A program made the translations under genes and the position numbers. A DNA stretch of 64,000 bases from Luteimonas terrae (GTDB lineage: Bacteria; Pseudomonadota; Gammaproteobacteria; Xanthomonadales; Xanthomonadaceae), in NCBI RefSeq assembly GCF_004358165.1, contig NZ_SMTG01000002.1:1240001-1304000 (forward strand), given 5' to 3'. Numbering within the stretch: position 1 is the first letter of the stretch; each line of letters starts with the position of its first letter. This document shows positions 23,467-35,175 of this stretch, piece by piece. The notes under the pieces were generated by a model. That model saw only the letters and a list, made by a program, of their open reading frames with translations. It did not search any database and was not told where the DNA came from.

Positions 23467-24849
23467 TCATTCAGCTCCGGCCACCGTCATGCGGCCGACC
23501 AGGATCGAGCCGGTGCGCACGTGCGAACGCGGGTCGATGTCGGTGCCGACGGCCTCGATATTGGCGAACATCTGTTTCAGGTTGCCCGCGATGGTGATGC
23601 CGTCGACCGCATGGCGGATTTCGCCGCCCTCGACCCAGAAGCCCGAGGCGCCGCGCGAGTAGTCGCCGGTGACCGCGTTGACGCCCTGCCCCATCAGCCC
23701 GGTGACCAGCAGGCCGCTGCCCATGCCGCGCAGCAGATCGTCCAGACCGCCGGCATTGGCCGGAATCTCCAGGTTGTGCACACCGCCGGCATTGCCGGTG
23801 CTCTGCAGGCCGAGCTTGCGCGCCGAATAACTGCCCAGCACGTAACGCTGCAGCACGCCGCCGTCGACCAGCGCCGATTCGCGTGTCGCCACGCCTTCGG
23901 CGTCGAAGGCCGAGGACTGGAAACCGCGTTCGAGGAAAGGCCGCTCGTGGATGCCGAACCAGTCCGGGAACAACTGCGTGCCCACGCTGTCGAGCAGGAA
24001 GCTCGCGCGCCGGTACAGCGCGCCGCCGGAGACCGCGCCGAGCAGATGCCCGATCAGCGACCGCGCGACCTCGGCCTGGAACAGCACCGGATAACTGCCC
24101 GTCGCCAGCGGCCGGGGATCGAGCCGCGCCAGCGTGCGCTCGGCCGCGCGACGGCCGATGGCGTCGGGCGATTCGAGATCGCCACTGGCCAGCGCCACCG
24201 AATACCAGCCCTCGCGCTGCATGCGCTCGCCCTCGCCGGCGATCAGCGCGCAGCCGATGCTGTGGTGGCTGCCGCGCTCGGCGCCGACGAAGCCGTGGCT
24301 GTTGGCGTAGACGCTCAGGCCCCGCGAGGTGCTGACCGAAGCGCCGTCGGAATTGCCGATGCGCGCATCGCGGTCGCGGCCGGCGGCCTCGCAGGCCAGG
24401 GCCAGATCGACCGCGGTGTCGGCGTCCAGCGCCCAAGGGTGCCAGGCGTCGAACTCGGGAAACCGGCCGTCGGTGCCGGGACGCGCCATCAGCTCGGCAT
24501 CGGCGAGGCCGGAGGCCGCGTCGTCCTCGGTGAAGCGGGCGATCGCGCAAGCCTGGTCGACGGTTGCGGCGAGGCTGTCCTCGCGCAGGTCGGCGGTGCT
24601 GGCGCTGCCCTTGCGCTTGCCGAAGTAGACCGTCACGCCGATGCCGCGGTCGCGGGTGGACTCCACGGTCTCCACCTCACCCATGCGCACGTTGACGCTC
24701 AGGCCCGCGTCTTCGGAGCACGAGACATCGGCCTGGGTGGCGCCGGCGGCGCGGCAGCGGTCGAGCAGGCGCTGCGACAGCGCGGCCAGTGCGTCGAGGC
24801 GGACGGCCGAATCATCGGCCGATTGCGGTGCGATCAGGGCGTGGGACAT
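23467..24849 (-). CDS. pmbA: TldE/PmbA subunit of the TldD-TldE metalloprotease
   Basis: TldE/PmbA pairs with TldD to form a protease that degrades unfolded peptides and, in enterobacteria, matures microcin B17. PmbA itself lacks the metal site. The 460-residue protein shows typical segments: [19 protein letters not shown] at about 46-64, [17 protein letters not shown], and the C-terminal [19 protein letters not shown] and [17 protein letters not shown]. The chosen ATG is just 23 bases from the divergent darP start. A longer upstream frame overlaps darP and is rejected. Its partner tldD lies at 25546-27009 beyond darP. Confidence 0.95.
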   Translation of the reverse strand: MSHALIAPQSADDSAVRLDALAALSQRLLDRCRAAGATQADVSCSEDAGLSVNVRMGEVETVESTRDRGIGVTVYFGKRKGSASTADLREDSLAATVDQACAIARFTEDDAASGLADAELMARPGTDGRFPEFDAWHPWALDADTAVDLALACEAAGRDRDARIGNSDGASVSTSRGLSVYANSHGFVGAERGSHHSIGCALIAGEGERMQREGWYSVALASGDLESPDAIGRRAAERTLARLDPRPLATGSYPVLFQAEVARSLIGHLLGAVSGGALYRRASFLLDSVGTQLFPDWFGIHERPFLERGFQSSAFDAEGVATRESALVDGGVLQRYVLGSYSARKLGLQSTGNAGGVHNLEIPANAGGLDDLLRGMGSGLLVTGLMGQGVNAVTGDYSRGASGFWVEGGEIRHAVDGITIAGNLKQMFANIEAVGTDIDPRSHVRTGSILVGRMTVAGAE

Positions 24850-24872
24850 GGGGGATGACTTATCCTGTAGCA
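24850..24872. promoter_or_regulatory. 23-base divergent start region of pmbA and darP
   Basis: Only 23 bases separate the two divergent start codons. A TATCCT at 24861-24866 reads as a -10-like hexamer on the plus strand, six bases before the darP ATG. On the minus strand GGATAAGT lies at a similar distance from pmbA. If these are real, both mRNAs would be nearly leaderless and the -35 elements would lie inside the opposite gene. An in-frame ATG at 24855 could also start darP. No strong ribosome binding site fits either ATG. Confidence 0.35.
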
Positions 24873-25463
24873 ATGAGAGGCATAGACGAAGATTCCGGCG
24901 AGTACCTGTCGCCGAGCCGCAAGCAGAACCGGCGCGAGGCACTCGAAGTGCTGGCGCTGGCCGAAGCCCTGGTCGCGCTGTCGGAGAACCAGCTGGGCAA
25001 GCTGCCGGTCCCCGAGACCTTGCTGCCGCACATCGCCGACGCGCGGCGCATCACCTCGCACATCGCGCGCAAGCGGCAGCTGGCATTCCTGGCCAAGCAG
25101 ATGCGCCGCGAGAGCGACGAGACGCTGGAAGAGATCCGCGACGCGATGGATGCCGGCGGCACCGCCGCGCGCATCGAGACCGCACTGCTGCACCGCGCCG
25201 AGACCTGGCGTACGCGTCTGCTCGACGAAGGCGACGCGGCACTGGCCGAACTGCTCGACGCGTATCCCGACGCAGACCGCCAGCGGCTGCGCCAGCTGGT
25301 GCGCAATGCGCTGGCCGAGCGCGCGAAGAAGAAGCCGCCGGCGGCGTTCCGCGAACTGTTCCGCGAGCTGCGGGGCGTGTTCGCGGCCGCATCCGGTGCC
25401 AGCGAGCAGGACGTCGCGCATGACGATGCGCCGTCGAGCGAAGACGACGACGCGGCGCGCTGA
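24873..25463 (+). CDS. darP: dual-action ribosomal maturation protein DarP (YjgA, DUF615)
   Basis: DarP/YjgA binds late 50S assembly intermediates and helps mature the peptidyl-transferase region. The 196-residue protein is highly charged and helical, with the family segments [37 protein letters not shown] and FLAKQMRRE, then [18 protein letters not shown] and an acidic tail. The start MRGIDEDSG resembles the start of Xanthomonas homologues as I remember them; an ATG at 24855 is an alternative. It is divergent from pmbA and convergent with tldD, with a palindromic hairpin between. Confidence 0.94.
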   Translation: MRGIDEDSGEYLSPSRKQNRREALEVLALAEALVALSENQLGKLPVPETLLPHIADARRITSHIARKRQLAFLAKQMRRESDETLEEIRDAMDAGGTAARIETALLHRAETWRTRLLDEGDAALAELLDAYPDADRQRLRQLVRNALAERAKKKPPAAFRELFRELRGVFAAASGASEQDVAHDDAPSSEDDDAAR

Positions 25464-25476
25464 GACCTCGAAACCG

Positions 25477-25500
25477 TCATTCCCGCGTCCGCGGGAATGA
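25477..25500. repeat. palindromic intergenic element between convergent darP and tldD
   Basis: TCATTCCCGC and GCGGGAATGA form a perfect ten-base-pair stem with a four-base loop. The sequence belongs to the GTCATTCCCG/CGGGATGAC type of short intergenic repeats seen again in diverged form at 35131-35157 and 55749-55768. Between two converging genes it can act as a bidirectional terminator, though neither side has a long T run. Confidence 0.7.
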
Positions 25501-25545
25501 TGGCGCGTCGCGCACGCACGCCATCCGCCTGTCCCACGCCCGCAT

Positions 25546-27009
<1,464 letters not shown>

Positions 27010-27067
27010 CCATCCAGTGTGGGGGCAAAGCGGGCGATGGCAACCCGGGCCCACCCTGCCCGGGCTT

Positions 27068-30000
27068 TCAGTTCGCGGACTGCGGCCGGCTTGCCGGCGC
27101 CGGCGCCTGCTGCGCGGCCTCGCGACGCTCGACCACTTCGACCTTGGGGTCCTGCCACGGTCCACTGACGTGGTAGTTGCGCGCGCCCATCTCCGCCAGC
27201 GGCTTGCGCAGCACGGCATTGGCGACCGCACCGACCGCCGCACCGACCGGCCCTGCGGTCAACGCGCCCACGGCCGGCAGCAGATTGCCGGTCTTGGGCA
27301 GCACCTCGATGTTCTGGTCGTGCGTCTTCGCCGCCAGATCGGCGCTGCCGCGGATGCGGATCTCGGCCGCCGGCCCGTCGATGACGAGGTTCTCGCCGCG
27401 CGCCACGCCATTGCCGAAGCGGATGTCGCCGGCGATGCGGTTGAACCCGAAGCCCTTGCTGAAGAAGTCGCGGAAATCGAGCATCAGCCGGCGCGGCAGC
27501 TCGGCCACGCTCAGCAGGCCGAGCACGCGGCCCGCGCCCGGTTCCACTTCGACAAGTTGGCCGTCGCGCAGTGCGATGCGCATTGACCCTTCCAGCTGCG
27601 CGACCTGGAACGCGTTCGGCGCACCCGGCCAGCCCGCGTCGAAATCCACCCGACCCTGCCCGCCGACGATGCTGCCGGCGAAGCCGAGCCCGGACGCGAG
27701 ACGTCCGAAATCCTCGCTCTCGACGTCGGCCTCGAACGCGGTGCGCGCACGCGCGCCGCGTCCGGTCCAGCGGCCGGTCACGTCGATGCGGTGTTCCTTC
27801 GCGCGCAGTTGCAGCTGTTCGACCGCCAGCCCGCCCGGCACGCGCCGCGAGCGCGCATCGACACGGCCGAGCTGCAGATCGCCGTAACGCAGGTCGTCGA
27901 TGGCCAGCTGGATCGGCGGCACCGCGGCGGGATCGAACGCGTCATCGCGCGGCGTCGCGGCCGGTATGCCGGCAATGGCCGGCGCCGCTGGCGCGGTCTG
28001 CGCCGTCGCGGCCGGCCTGGGCACAGGCGCGGGCCAGTGCAGGCGCTGCAGGGTGATCGCGACCGGCGCGCCGTTCGCATCCGGAATGCGCACATCGCCG
28101 GCCAGGGACGCGCCGTCGAGCCGCAGTTCGGTTGCCGCATCGCCGCGCCGCGCGACGATGCGCGTCTGGCCGAGCCGTCCGCCTGCCAGACGCAGGTCGG
28201 CCGTGGTCACGTCGACCTGCTGCAGCATCGGCCCGTCGCCGTCGCCACCGTCCATCAGACCGACCCAGTCGATGACGTCGACGACCGGCGTGCGACCGCC
28301 GACGACGATGCCCGACGCCGGTGCCGCCTCGTCGACGCGCGCCTGGCCCATGCCGACCCGGATGCCCGCGCGCGGCCCGCTGGTGCGCGCGCGCACGGCG
28401 AGGCGATCGCCGAACCCCACCAGCACATCGCCGGTGCCGAACGGCAGCGGCGCTTCGATGGTCGTCCGCAACGGTGCAGCGGCGCGCTTGGCCAGCGGTG
28501 CCGGCAGCCGCAGCGTGGTGCCGACCAGATCCGACCGCAGCAGCAGATGCGCCGCGGGCATACCTTCGCGCTGGGCCGCCGGCACGGCGACTTCCACACG
28601 CCACGGCGCACGGCCGCCGACATGCGGCCGCAGCCACGCCAGATCGGGCGCACGCGCCAGCAGCGCCTCGGCTTCGAAGGGCATGTCGAGGTCGCCCTCG
28701 AAGGCATTGGCCGCGTGGCGCACGTGGCCGGGACCGGCCCGCAGTGCAAGCGTGCCGGGCTGCCCGTCCAACTGCGCGGCCAGCGCGCCGGCGTTGAACC
28801 CGGACTGGTTGAACGCCACGCGTCCACGCACCGCGTCGAAAGCGAGATCGAAGCGCGATTCGCGCATCGCCACGCCCTCCAGCGCCACACTGCCGTCGAG
28901 GTGCATCGGCGCGCCATGCGGCACGGCCAGCGACAGCGCGACCTGCGCCGGGCCGCTGACATCGAGTGCGTCCAGCGTCTCCTTCTGGTCGGCCTGGAAC
29001 GGGCTCTGCCGCATCATGGCCAGCAACTGCTTCGCGTCGGCATTGGCGGCGGCCTGCACGACCACCGGACTGTGCGCGTAATCCGCCATGCCCGCCGTCA
29101 CATCGCGCACCGGCACGCCCACCAGATCGCCGGTCGAGGGGTCGAGCTGGAACCCGGCATTGACGAACCGCACGTGGCCGTTGAGCTGCGTCAACGCAGG
29201 CCACTCTTCGTTGAAGCGGATCGTCGCGTCCTCGATGTCGCCCTCGGCGAAGAACACGCCGCGGCGGTCCTTGCCGTCCTTCGGACCGAACGGCCAGTCG
29301 TCGAGATCGCCGGCGACGATGCCGCGGCCGTTGCGCACGGTGCCCGCGGCCAGCGCCATGTCCAGCCATTCGCGCGCGACCGCCGGCATCTGGTGGCGCA
29401 CCCAGAACTTCTTCGCGACCGGAATCTGCGCCGCGTCGACGTCGGCGGCAAGGTCGAGACGCGGCCGCGAGCCGTCACCCTCGAAGGACAGGCCGCCGCG
29501 CGCGTCGGTCGCATAGCCCTCGCCCTCGACGCGCAGCGCCGGTGTCTCGATGCGCCAGCCCGCGCCCTCGCGCCAGCCGGCGATCTCGCCCTCGAGGCGC
29601 AACGGATGCGGCACGCCGAAGCCGGCCGGCCAGTCGAACACGGCCCGCGCGGTGGGATCGGGCCGGAACACGACGCCGGCGCCATCGCCCAGCAGGGTGC
29701 CGCCGAACCCGTGCAGGCCGGGCGTCTCGCCGACGGGGTCGAAGCCCAGGTCCTCGATGCGCGCCGACACACGCAGCGGGCCGCCGGGGCGCGCAGCGAA
29801 CGCGACATCCGACAGCACCGCGTGTGGCGCCGCGGCCTGCAGCCAGGCACGTGTCGACGGACCGATACCGTCGCCCAGCGCGGCCAGGGCGATCAGCGGC
29901 CCGACTTCGACACGGTCCGCGTGCATCGCCCACTGGCGGCCGCCGGCGACGACGAGACCATCGAGCACCTGCTCGCGCCCCTGCTGGACGATACGCAGCG

Positions 30001-30967
30001 TCGGCGCGTCGAGACGCCAGTCTCCGTCCACGTGTTCCCAGCGCGCCCGCGCGCGTACGCCGTCGAAGACGACGGTGGGCACATCGGCCGCGCCGCGCGC
30101 GACGTCGGCGGCGCGGCGCAGCGACAGCGCATCAACGGTGAGGTCGGCGGTCACCGCTTCGACGCGACGCGCTTTGAGATCGATCCACGCCGCGACGCGG
30201 CCGTGACCCTCGCCGATCGCGACGCCACTCGGCGCCAGCAGGGGCGACCAGACCTGCAGATCGTTGCGCGGCATCGCGACGTAGGCGCGGCCGTCGCCGT
30301 GCGCGCGCAGCAGGTCGAGCCGCAGATCCAGCGGCGTGCCGCCGGTTTCGATCCAGGCCCGCGCCGCCGCACGCACGCGGCGCCGGTCGACCTGCATGCG
30401 CACGTCCACGCGCGGCAACGTGTGCGCGATCGACAGCGACGGCGCGTCGATCGTCAGCTTCGCATCGACCACCTGCAGCTCGCCCAGGCCCTGCAGCGCA
30501 TCCAGCGGATCGCCCTCGTCCTGGCGGGCGCCCGGCAGGCCGCGCACCTGCCAGCGGCCGTCGTCGCTGCGCTGCAGCGTCAGTTCGATGCCGCGCAGCC
30601 GCAGCTCGGTCAGCGAACGTCCTGGCAGCAGGCCCGAATACTGCGCGACCTGGATTTCGGCCTCGCCGATCGGCACCGCGGTCGCCGGGTCGCCGATGCG
30701 CAGACCGGTCACGCGCAGCAACGGGCCGCGGCGGGTCCAGTCGGCATCGAGCGTGTCGAACGCGACCGGTCGGCCGGCACGCTCGCTCAGCCACGTCGCG
30801 ACGGTCTGCGGATTGCGCTCCAGCCACGGCAGCGCGAATTGCGCCACGACGACGGCGACCAGCGCCATCGTCACCAGCACCGCCAGCGCGAGATACCAGA
30901 CGCCCGCGTGCGCGCGCCGCAGACGCGCGGCCCAGGCCGCGGTCACGGGCGTCGCCGCGCGGCGCAT
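27068..30967 (-). CDS. yhdP: YhdP-type AsmA-like envelope lipid transport protein
   Basis: YhdP is an inner-membrane-anchored, periplasm-spanning AsmA-like protein thought to carry phospholipids to the outer membrane together with TamB and YdbH. This 1299-residue protein has one N-terminal span (about residues 24-46) followed by a very long region of short beta segments, the expected bridge-like repeating-groove fold. The end carries the DUF3971/AsmA-like part with [23 protein letters not shown]-type sequence at about 1165, then [14 protein letters not shown] and a Pro/Ala tail. It sits between rng (12-base gap) and tldD. Confidence 0.93.
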   Translation of the reverse strand: MRRAATPVTAAWAARLRRAHAGVWYLALAVLVTMALVAVVVAQFALPWLERNPQTVATWLSERAGRPVAFDTLDADWTRRGPLLRVTGLRIGDPATAVPIGEAEIQVAQYSGLLPGRSLTELRLRGIELTLQRSDDGRWQVRGLPGARQDEGDPLDALQGLGELQVVDAKLTIDAPSLSIAHTLPRVDVRMQVDRRRVRAAARAWIETGGTPLDLRLDLLRAHGDGRAYVAMPRNDLQVWSPLLAPSGVAIGEGHGRVAAWIDLKARRVEAVTADLTVDALSLRRAADVARGAADVPTVVFDGVRARARWEHVDGDWRLDAPTLRIVQQGREQVLDGLVVAGGRQWAMHADRVEVGPLIALAALGDGIGPSTRAWLQAAAPHAVLSDVAFAARPGGPLRVSARIEDLGFDPVGETPGLHGFGGTLLGDGAGVVFRPDPTARAVFDWPAGFGVPHPLRLEGEIAGWREGAGWRIETPALRVEGEGYATDARGGLSFEGDGSRPRLDLAADVDAAQIPVAKKFWVRHQMPAVAREWLDMALAAGTVRNGRGIVAGDLDDWPFGPKDGKDRRGVFFAEGDIEDATIRFNEEWPALTQLNGHVRFVNAGFQLDPSTGDLVGVPVRDVTAGMADYAHSPVVVQAAANADAKQLLAMMRQSPFQADQKETLDALDVSGPAQVALSLAVPHGAPMHLDGSVALEGVAMRESRFDLAFDAVRGRVAFNQSGFNAGALAAQLDGQPGTLALRAGPGHVRHAANAFEGDLDMPFEAEALLARAPDLAWLRPHVGGRAPWRVEVAVPAAQREGMPAAHLLLRSDLVGTTLRLPAPLAKRAAAPLRTTIEAPLPFGTGDVLVGFGDRLAVRARTSGPRAGIRVGMGQARVDEAAPASGIVVGGRTPVVDVIDWVGLMDGGDGDGPMLQQVDVTTADLRLAGGRLGQTRIVARRGDAATELRLDGASLAGDVRIPDANGAPVAITLQRLHWPAPVPRPAATAQTAPAAPAIAGIPAATPRDDAFDPAAVPPIQLAIDDLRYGDLQLGRVDARSRRVPGGLAVEQLQLRAKEHRIDVTGRWTGRGARARTAFEADVESEDFGRLASGLGFAGSIVGGQGRVDFDAGWPGAPNAFQVAQLEGSMRIALRDGQLVEVEPGAGRVLGLLSVAELPRRLMLDFRDFFSKGFGFNRIAGDIRFGNGVARGENLVIDGPAAEIRIRGSADLAAKTHDQNIEVLPKTGNLLPAVGALTAGPVGAAVGAVANAVLRKPLAEMGARNYHVSGPWQDPKVEVVERREAAQQAPAPASRPQSAN

Positions 30968-30979
30968 GGCAGATGGGCC

Positions 30980-32494
30980 TCAGAGCAGGACAACGTCAAA
31001 CTGCTCCTGCAGATACTGCTCGTCGGACTGGAAGCGGATCGACTTGCCCAGGAATTCCTCGAGTTCGACGACCGCCGCCGATTCCTCGTCGGTGATCGTC
31101 GAGACCACCTTCGGCGAAGCGATCACCAGCAGCCGCTCGGCCTCGAACTGGCGCACCGCGCGCACGATCTCGCGGAAGATCTCGTAGGTCACGGTCTCGA
31201 CGGTCTTGACGATGCCGCGGCCGCCGCAGGCGCCGCAGGCTTCGCCGAGCTGGCGCTCGAGACTTTCCACCGTGCGCTTGCGGGTCATCTCGACCAGGCC
31301 CAGCGGCGAGAAGTCATAGACCGTGGTCTTGGCGTGGTCCTTGGACAGCGACTTCTCCAGCGTGCGCAGCACTTGGCGCTTGTGCTCGGCGTCCACCATG
31401 TCGATGAAGTCGATGATGATGATGCCGCCCAGATTGCGCAGCCGCAGCTGCCGCGCGACCGCCTGCGCGGCTTCGAGATTGGTGCGGAACACCGTCTCCT
31501 CGAGATTGCGCTGGCCCAGGAACGAACCGGTGTTGACGTCGACCGTGGTCATCGCCTCGGTCTGGTCGATGACCAGATAGCCGCCGGACTTCAGCGGCAC
31601 CTCCTTGTTGAGCGCGCGGGCGATCTCGTCCTCGACGCCGTACAGATCGAAGATCGGCCGCGTGCCCGTGTAGCACTCGATGCGGTCGACCAGACGCGCC
31701 TGCTCCGCCGGACCGGGCGCGGGCAGATACTGCGCGGCGAAGATGCAGAGCTTCTCGTAGGTGTCGCGTGAGTCGACCTTGACCTTGTCGACGTCGCGGC
31801 GCATCAGGTCGCGGACCGCGCGCATCGGCAGCGTCAGGTCCTCGTAGACGCGCACGCCCACGCGCGCATCGGTGGTGGTGTGTTCGATCAGCGCCCAGGC
31901 GCGCTGCAGATACGCGATGTCCTCGGCGAGCGCCTCGGCACTCTGGCCTTCGGCATTGGTGCGCACGATGTAGCCGTGACCACCGGTCGCGGCGGACAGT
32001 TCGGAGACCAGCGTCTTCAGACGCGTGCGTTCGACGTCGTCCTCGATGCGCGCCGATACGCCGACCACGCGCGACTGCGGCAGCAGCACGAGGTAACGCG
32101 AGGGAATGCTGATCTGCGTAGTCAGGCGCGCGCCCTTGCTGCCGATCGGGTCCTTGACCACCTGCACCACGATCTCCTGACCGTCGCGCAGTAGTTCGGT
32201 GACCGGCAACGTCGGTGCGGCCTGGCCGAGCGGATGCTCACCGTTCGCATCGCCTTCGGGTTGGGGTGCGCGCATGACGTCGTTGGCGTGCAGAAACGCC
32301 GCGCGCTCCAGGCCGATGTCCACGAACGCGGCCTGCATGCCCGGCATGACCCGCTGCACTTTGCCCTTGTAGATGTTGCCGACCACGCCACGGCGCCAGC
32401 CGCGCTCGATGTGCAACTCCTGCAGCATGCCGTTCTCGACCACCGCCACGCGCGTCTCGCGCGGGGTCACGTTGATGAGAATCTCTTCGGACAT
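30980..32494 (-). CDS. rng: ribonuclease G
   Basis: RNase G is the RNase E-family endonuclease that trims the 5' end of 16S rRNA and starts decay of some mRNAs. N-terminal MSEEILINVTPRETRVAVVE leads into the S1 domain (about 40-120). The catalytic DNase I-like region has VDVNTGSF and IIIDFIDM with the metal-binding aspartates. CGACGGRG provides the two cysteines of the zinc link between subunits. The 504-residue length, with no long C-terminal scaffold, fits RNase G rather than RNase E. maf ends seven bases upstream. Confidence 0.95.
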   Translation of the reverse strand: MSEEILINVTPRETRVAVVENGMLQELHIERGWRRGVVGNIYKGKVQRVMPGMQAAFVDIGLERAAFLHANDVMRAPQPEGDANGEHPLGQAAPTLPVTELLRDGQEIVVQVVKDPIGSKGARLTTQISIPSRYLVLLPQSRVVGVSARIEDDVERTRLKTLVSELSAATGGHGYIVRTNAEGQSAEALAEDIAYLQRAWALIEHTTTDARVGVRVYEDLTLPMRAVRDLMRRDVDKVKVDSRDTYEKLCIFAAQYLPAPGPAEQARLVDRIECYTGTRPIFDLYGVEDEIARALNKEVPLKSGGYLVIDQTEAMTTVDVNTGSFLGQRNLEETVFRTNLEAAQAVARQLRLRNLGGIIIIDFIDMVDAEHKRQVLRTLEKSLSKDHAKTTVYDFSPLGLVEMTRKRTVESLERQLGEACGACGGRGIVKTVETVTYEIFREIVRAVRQFEAERLLVIASPKVVSTITDEESAAVVELEEFLGKSIRFQSDEQYLQEQFDVVLL

Positions 32495-32501
32495 GCGGGG
32501 G

Positions 32502-33098
32502 TCAGGCTCCAGCGTCGAGGGCGGCGAAGGGCCGCGGGTCCAGTCCGAACGATCGCAGCAGCGCGGCCGTCTGTTGCAGGGGCAGGCCGACCACGGCCGA
32601 ATGACTGCCGGCCATGCGGGTGACGAACAACTCTGCGCCGCCCTGGATCGCATAGGCGCCGGCCTTGCCATGCGGTTCGCCGCTGGCGACGTAGGCCGCG
32701 ATCGTGGCCTCGTCGAGCGTGTCGAACGTGACGTCGGTAACGACGACGTCATGCACCTGACGACCGGCGCCAACGAGCACCACGGCCGAGATCACCTGGT
32801 GCGTACGCTCCGACAGTCGCTGCAGCATCGCGGCCGCATCGGCCGCGTCGCGTGGCTTGCCGAAGACCTCGCCGTCGAGCACCACTTCGGTATCCGCGCC
32901 GAGTACCACGGCGTCATCGCGACCCAGCGCGTCGAAGCCCGCGCGCGCCTTGTCGCCGGCCACGCGCAGGACGTAATCGGCGGCCGGTTCGTCCACGCCG
33001 CGGACCTCGGGCACGTCGACATCGACCCGCCCGAAGGGCAGTCCGAGACGGGCCAGAAGATCGCGACGGCGGGGGGATTGCGAAGCCAGATGCAGCAT
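32502..33098 (-). CDS. maf: Maf-family nucleotide pyrophosphatase
   Basis: Maf proteins hydrolyse non-canonical or bulk pyrimidine nucleoside triphosphates (dTTP/UTP type for YhdE) to monophosphates. The N-terminal [19 protein letters not shown] motif (residues 4-22) is diagnostic, followed by [16 protein letters not shown] and the C-terminal [11 protein letters not shown] segment. Length is 198 residues. It opens the maf-rng-yhdP-tldD run and diverges from the SIMPL gene across 120 bases. In E. coli maf (yhdE), rng and yhdP are also neighbours, after mreBCD, which is not here. Confidence 0.94.
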   Translation of the reverse strand: MLHLASQSPRRRDLLARLGLPFGRVDVDVPEVRGVDEPAADYVLRVAGDKARAGFDALGRDDAVVLGADTEVVLDGEVFGKPRDAADAAAMLQRLSERTHQVISAVVLVGAGRQVHDVVVTDVTFDTLDEATIAAYVASGEPHGKAGAYAIQGGAELFVTRMAGSHSAVVGLPLQQTAALLRSFGLDPRPFAALDAGA

Positions 33099-33218
33099 GG
33101 GCCAAGGATACCGCGCGGGCCCTGTCCGACCGCCCGCTGAATCGCATCGACCCCGGTCCGGCTCACGGCCCGTTCACCGGATCGTCCCGACCCTTGGTCG
33201 CCTACCCCGGAGCTCTTC

Positions 33219-33950
33219 ATGCGCCTGATCCCCCGCCCCCTGCTGCTCGCCTGCGGCCTTGCCCTCGGAACCCTGACGATGACCGCCAGCGCGCAGGACA
33301 CCACCCACCAGACCGCCCCCAGCGACGGCACCCTGCTGTCGATCTCGGCCCAGGCGGAGGCCAGCCGTGCGCCCGACATCGCCACCATGTCGACCGGCGT
33401 GGTGACCCAGGCGGCGGATGCGAATGCGGCCATGCGCGCCAATGCCGAGCAGATGGCCAAGCTGATGCAGGCGATCAAGGCCGCCGGCATCGCCGAGCGC
33501 GACGTGCAGACCTCGGGCGTCAACCTCAGCCCGCAATACCGCTACGCCGAGAACCAGCCGCCGGCGATCACCGGCTACCAGGCCAGCAACACGGTCAACC
33601 TCAAGGTGCGCGACATCGGCAAGCTGGGGCAGGTGCTCGACGCCCTGGTCGCCAGCGGCGCCAACCAGATCAACGGCCCGACCTTCGAGATCGACGACGC
33701 CGATGCGGTGCAGGACCAAGCGCGCGCCGCGGCGCTGAAGAAGGCGCAGGCGCGGGCGGAGGTCTACGCGAACTCGCTGGGCATGCGCGTACGCCGCATC
33801 GTCAGCATCAGCGAAGGTGGCGGCTTCCAGGCACCGCCGCGCCCGATGATGGCGATGCGCGCGATGGCCGAGAGCGCCGACACGTCCATCTCGCCTGGTG
33901 AGTCCACGCTCACCGCCAACCTCGACGTCGTTTTCGAACTGGGACGCTGA
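33219..33950 (+). CDS. secreted SIMPL-domain (DUF541) protein
   Basis: A 243-residue periplasmic protein with a clear signal peptide ending near TASAQ (about residue 26). The SIMPL/DUF541 domain starts DGTLLSISAQAEASRAPDIA and continues through an AIKAAGIAERDVQTSGVNLSP segment and a GYQASNTVNLKVRDI segment. The NPxL-like helix pattern ARAAALKKAQARAEVYANSL is also present. SIMPL proteins are oligomeric outer-membrane or periplasmic proteins of unsettled role, linked in some bacteria to oxidative stress and in eukaryotes to signalling. A GGAG site precedes the ATG. The tiny gene at 33952 starts one base after its stop, so the two are probably cotranscribed. Confidence 0.9.
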   Translation: MRLIPRPLLLACGLALGTLTMTASAQDTTHQTAPSDGTLLSISAQAEASRAPDIATMSTGVVTQAADANAAMRANAEQMAKLMQAIKAAGIAERDVQTSGVNLSPQYRYAENQPPAITGYQASNTVNLKVRDIGKLGQVLDALVASGANQINGPTFEIDDADAVQDQARAAALKKAQARAEVYANSLGMRVRRIVSISEGGGFQAPPRPMMAMRAMAESADTSISPGESTLTANLDVVFELGR

Positions 33951-33951
33951 C

Positions 33952-34128
33952 ATGAGCCAGAACAGGACCACCCCCGAACCGCCGGTCAAGCCGGGCCAGA
34001 ACCCCGGCTATTCGGAGAAGAACCCGACCGACAAGGGCGATGCCCACCAGCCGGCCGATACCCAGGACACCGAGAATCCGGACGACGGCGGTCTGGACCG
34101 CGACGCGGAAAACATGCCGGAGCGTTGA
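33952..34128 (+). CDS. 58-residue acidic, Pro/Asn/Asp-rich protein
   Basis: This tiny frame starts one base after the SIMPL stop and ends just before a strong hairpin, a layout that favours a real second gene of the operon. The product has no hydrophobic segment and no cysteine. It begins MSQNRTTPEPPVKPGQNPGY and is strongly acidic in its second half. It is probably disordered. Its character resembles the 94-residue product at 360-644. No family is recognised; related short proteins could easily be missed by annotation pipelines. Confidence 0.6.
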   Translation: MSQNRTTPEPPVKPGQNPGYSEKNPTDKGDAHQPADTQDTENPDDGGLDRDAENMPER

Positions 34129-34148
34129 TCTCACAGCGCCGCTTGCAT

Positions 34149-34179
34149 CGACAGGGCCCGCCATGCGCGGGCCCTGTCG
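34149..34179 (+). terminator. strong hairpin after the SIMPL/small-protein pair
   Basis: CGACAGGGCCCGC and GCGGGCCCTGTCG form a perfect 13-base-pair stem with a five-base CATGC loop, starting 21 bases after the small-gene stop. No T run follows on the plus strand, so it may be a terminator assisted by rho or an mRNA-stabilising structure. The following 230 bases up to the TonB-like gene hold no gene or clear promoter that I can support. Confidence 0.65.
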
Positions 34180-34408
34180 TATGCGCACATCGGCATCGCG
34201 CGCAACCGCATGCGCGCGAACGTCGGGCCCGTACGCGCGCCGCCAGTCCCGCACAGACTTCCGTTCGTCGGCATGGGCTTGTCCCGATGGACCGACCGGC
34301 GCAGCTTCGAAGCGAACGATGCGCCGGCGCGACAGGTCGACCCCATCGCCCCCGCTGCCGCGTTGACGCTTCCACGGGCCGTCCGGTCCGACGATGAGGA
34401 GGTGGTGC

Positions 34409-35116
34409 ATGGTGCTGCAGCCCGCTGGTCCCCGCATGCGCGGATCGATTCCCACGACGACGCGCCACGCGCCGCCCCGTCCCGATGCCGTGCGCATCGT
34501 CGGCCTGAGTGGCACCCTCGCCCTCAATGCGATGCTGTTCATGGTGCTGCTGGTGCCGGCGACGCAGGACGTGATCGACCGCGCCCTGCCCGAGCGCAAG
34601 CAGGAGTTCCAGTGGATCACCCCGCCCCCGCCGCAGCCGCCGCGTCCGCCCGAGCGGGTCGAGATCGTGCAGCCGCCTTCGGTGCCGACACCTGCGGTGC
34701 CGCGGCCGGCGACGCCACCCACGGCGCCTGTCGATGCTGCGGTCGTCGTCGACGGCGGCACCCTGCCCGCGCTGCCCGCGTTCGAGGGCCCGCCGGTCGA
34801 GGTGGCGATGCCGACCATCGACACCACGCCGATGTCGGGCGTTGCCCTGCAATACGCGAATGCCCCTGCGCCGGACTATCCGCGCGCGGCATTGACCGCA
34901 GGCGCCGAGGGCGTGGTCCTGCTGGAAGTCCACGTGGGCACCGATGGCCGTCCGATGGATGTGCGCATCCACCGCAGCAGCGGCAACCGCGACCTCGATC
35001 GCGCCGCCTTGCGCCATGTGCAGCGGATGTGGACCTTCCAGCCCGCCATGCGCAACGGGATAGCCGTGGAGGCGATCGGACTGGTGCCGATCGCGTTCAA
35101 TCTGTCGAAGGGCTGA
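34409..35116 (+). CDS. TonB-family energy transducer-like protein
   Basis: The 235-residue protein has an N-terminal inner-membrane anchor (about residues 30-48), a periplasmic Pro-rich stretch with PPPPQPPRPPERVEIVQPP and more Pro further on, and a C-terminal TonB domain. That domain contains PDYPRAALTAGAEGVVLLEV, RSSGNRDLDRAALRHV and MWTFQPAMRNG. TonB proteins couple the proton-motive force to outer-membrane receptors. A GAGGAGGTG ribosome site precedes ATG 34409. No exbB, exbD or receptor gene lies nearby, so it is an orphan homologue. The anchor lacks the usual His of TonB/ExbB contact as far as I can see. Confidence 0.85.
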   Translation: MVLQPAGPRMRGSIPTTTRHAPPRPDAVRIVGLSGTLALNAMLFMVLLVPATQDVIDRALPERKQEFQWITPPPPQPPRPPERVEIVQPPSVPTPAVPRPATPPTAPVDAAVVVDGGTLPALPAFEGPPVEVAMPTIDTTPMSGVALQYANAPAPDYPRAALTAGAEGVVLLEVHVGTDGRPMDVRIHRSSGNRDLDRAALRHVQRMWTFQPAMRNGIAVEAIGLVPIAFNLSKG

Positions 35117-35130
35117 GGGGCGTCGCGCAC

Positions 35131-35157
35131 CCGTCATCCCGATGTCCGGGATGGCGG
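35131..35157. repeat. imperfect palindrome after the TonB-like gene
   Basis: CCGTCATCCCG and CGGGATGGCGG form a near-perfect stem around a short spacer, 14 bases after the TonB-like stop. It is a diverged member of the GTCATCCCG-type repeats seen at 25477-25500 and 55749-55768 and may serve as a terminator. Confidence 0.55.
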
Positions 35158-35175
35158 GTTGCGTGTACGAAGATG

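Noticed and set aside
27791-31771. A 1326-residue plus-strand frame opposite yhdP and rng
   Set aside because: Arg/His/Gln-rich sequence with no domains and antisense to conserved genes.
34180-34408. A possible short gene between the hairpin and the TonB-like gene
   Set aside because: The open frames there are Arg/Pro-rich with no ribosome site and run antisense or out of frame into the TonB-like gene; nothing supports coding.
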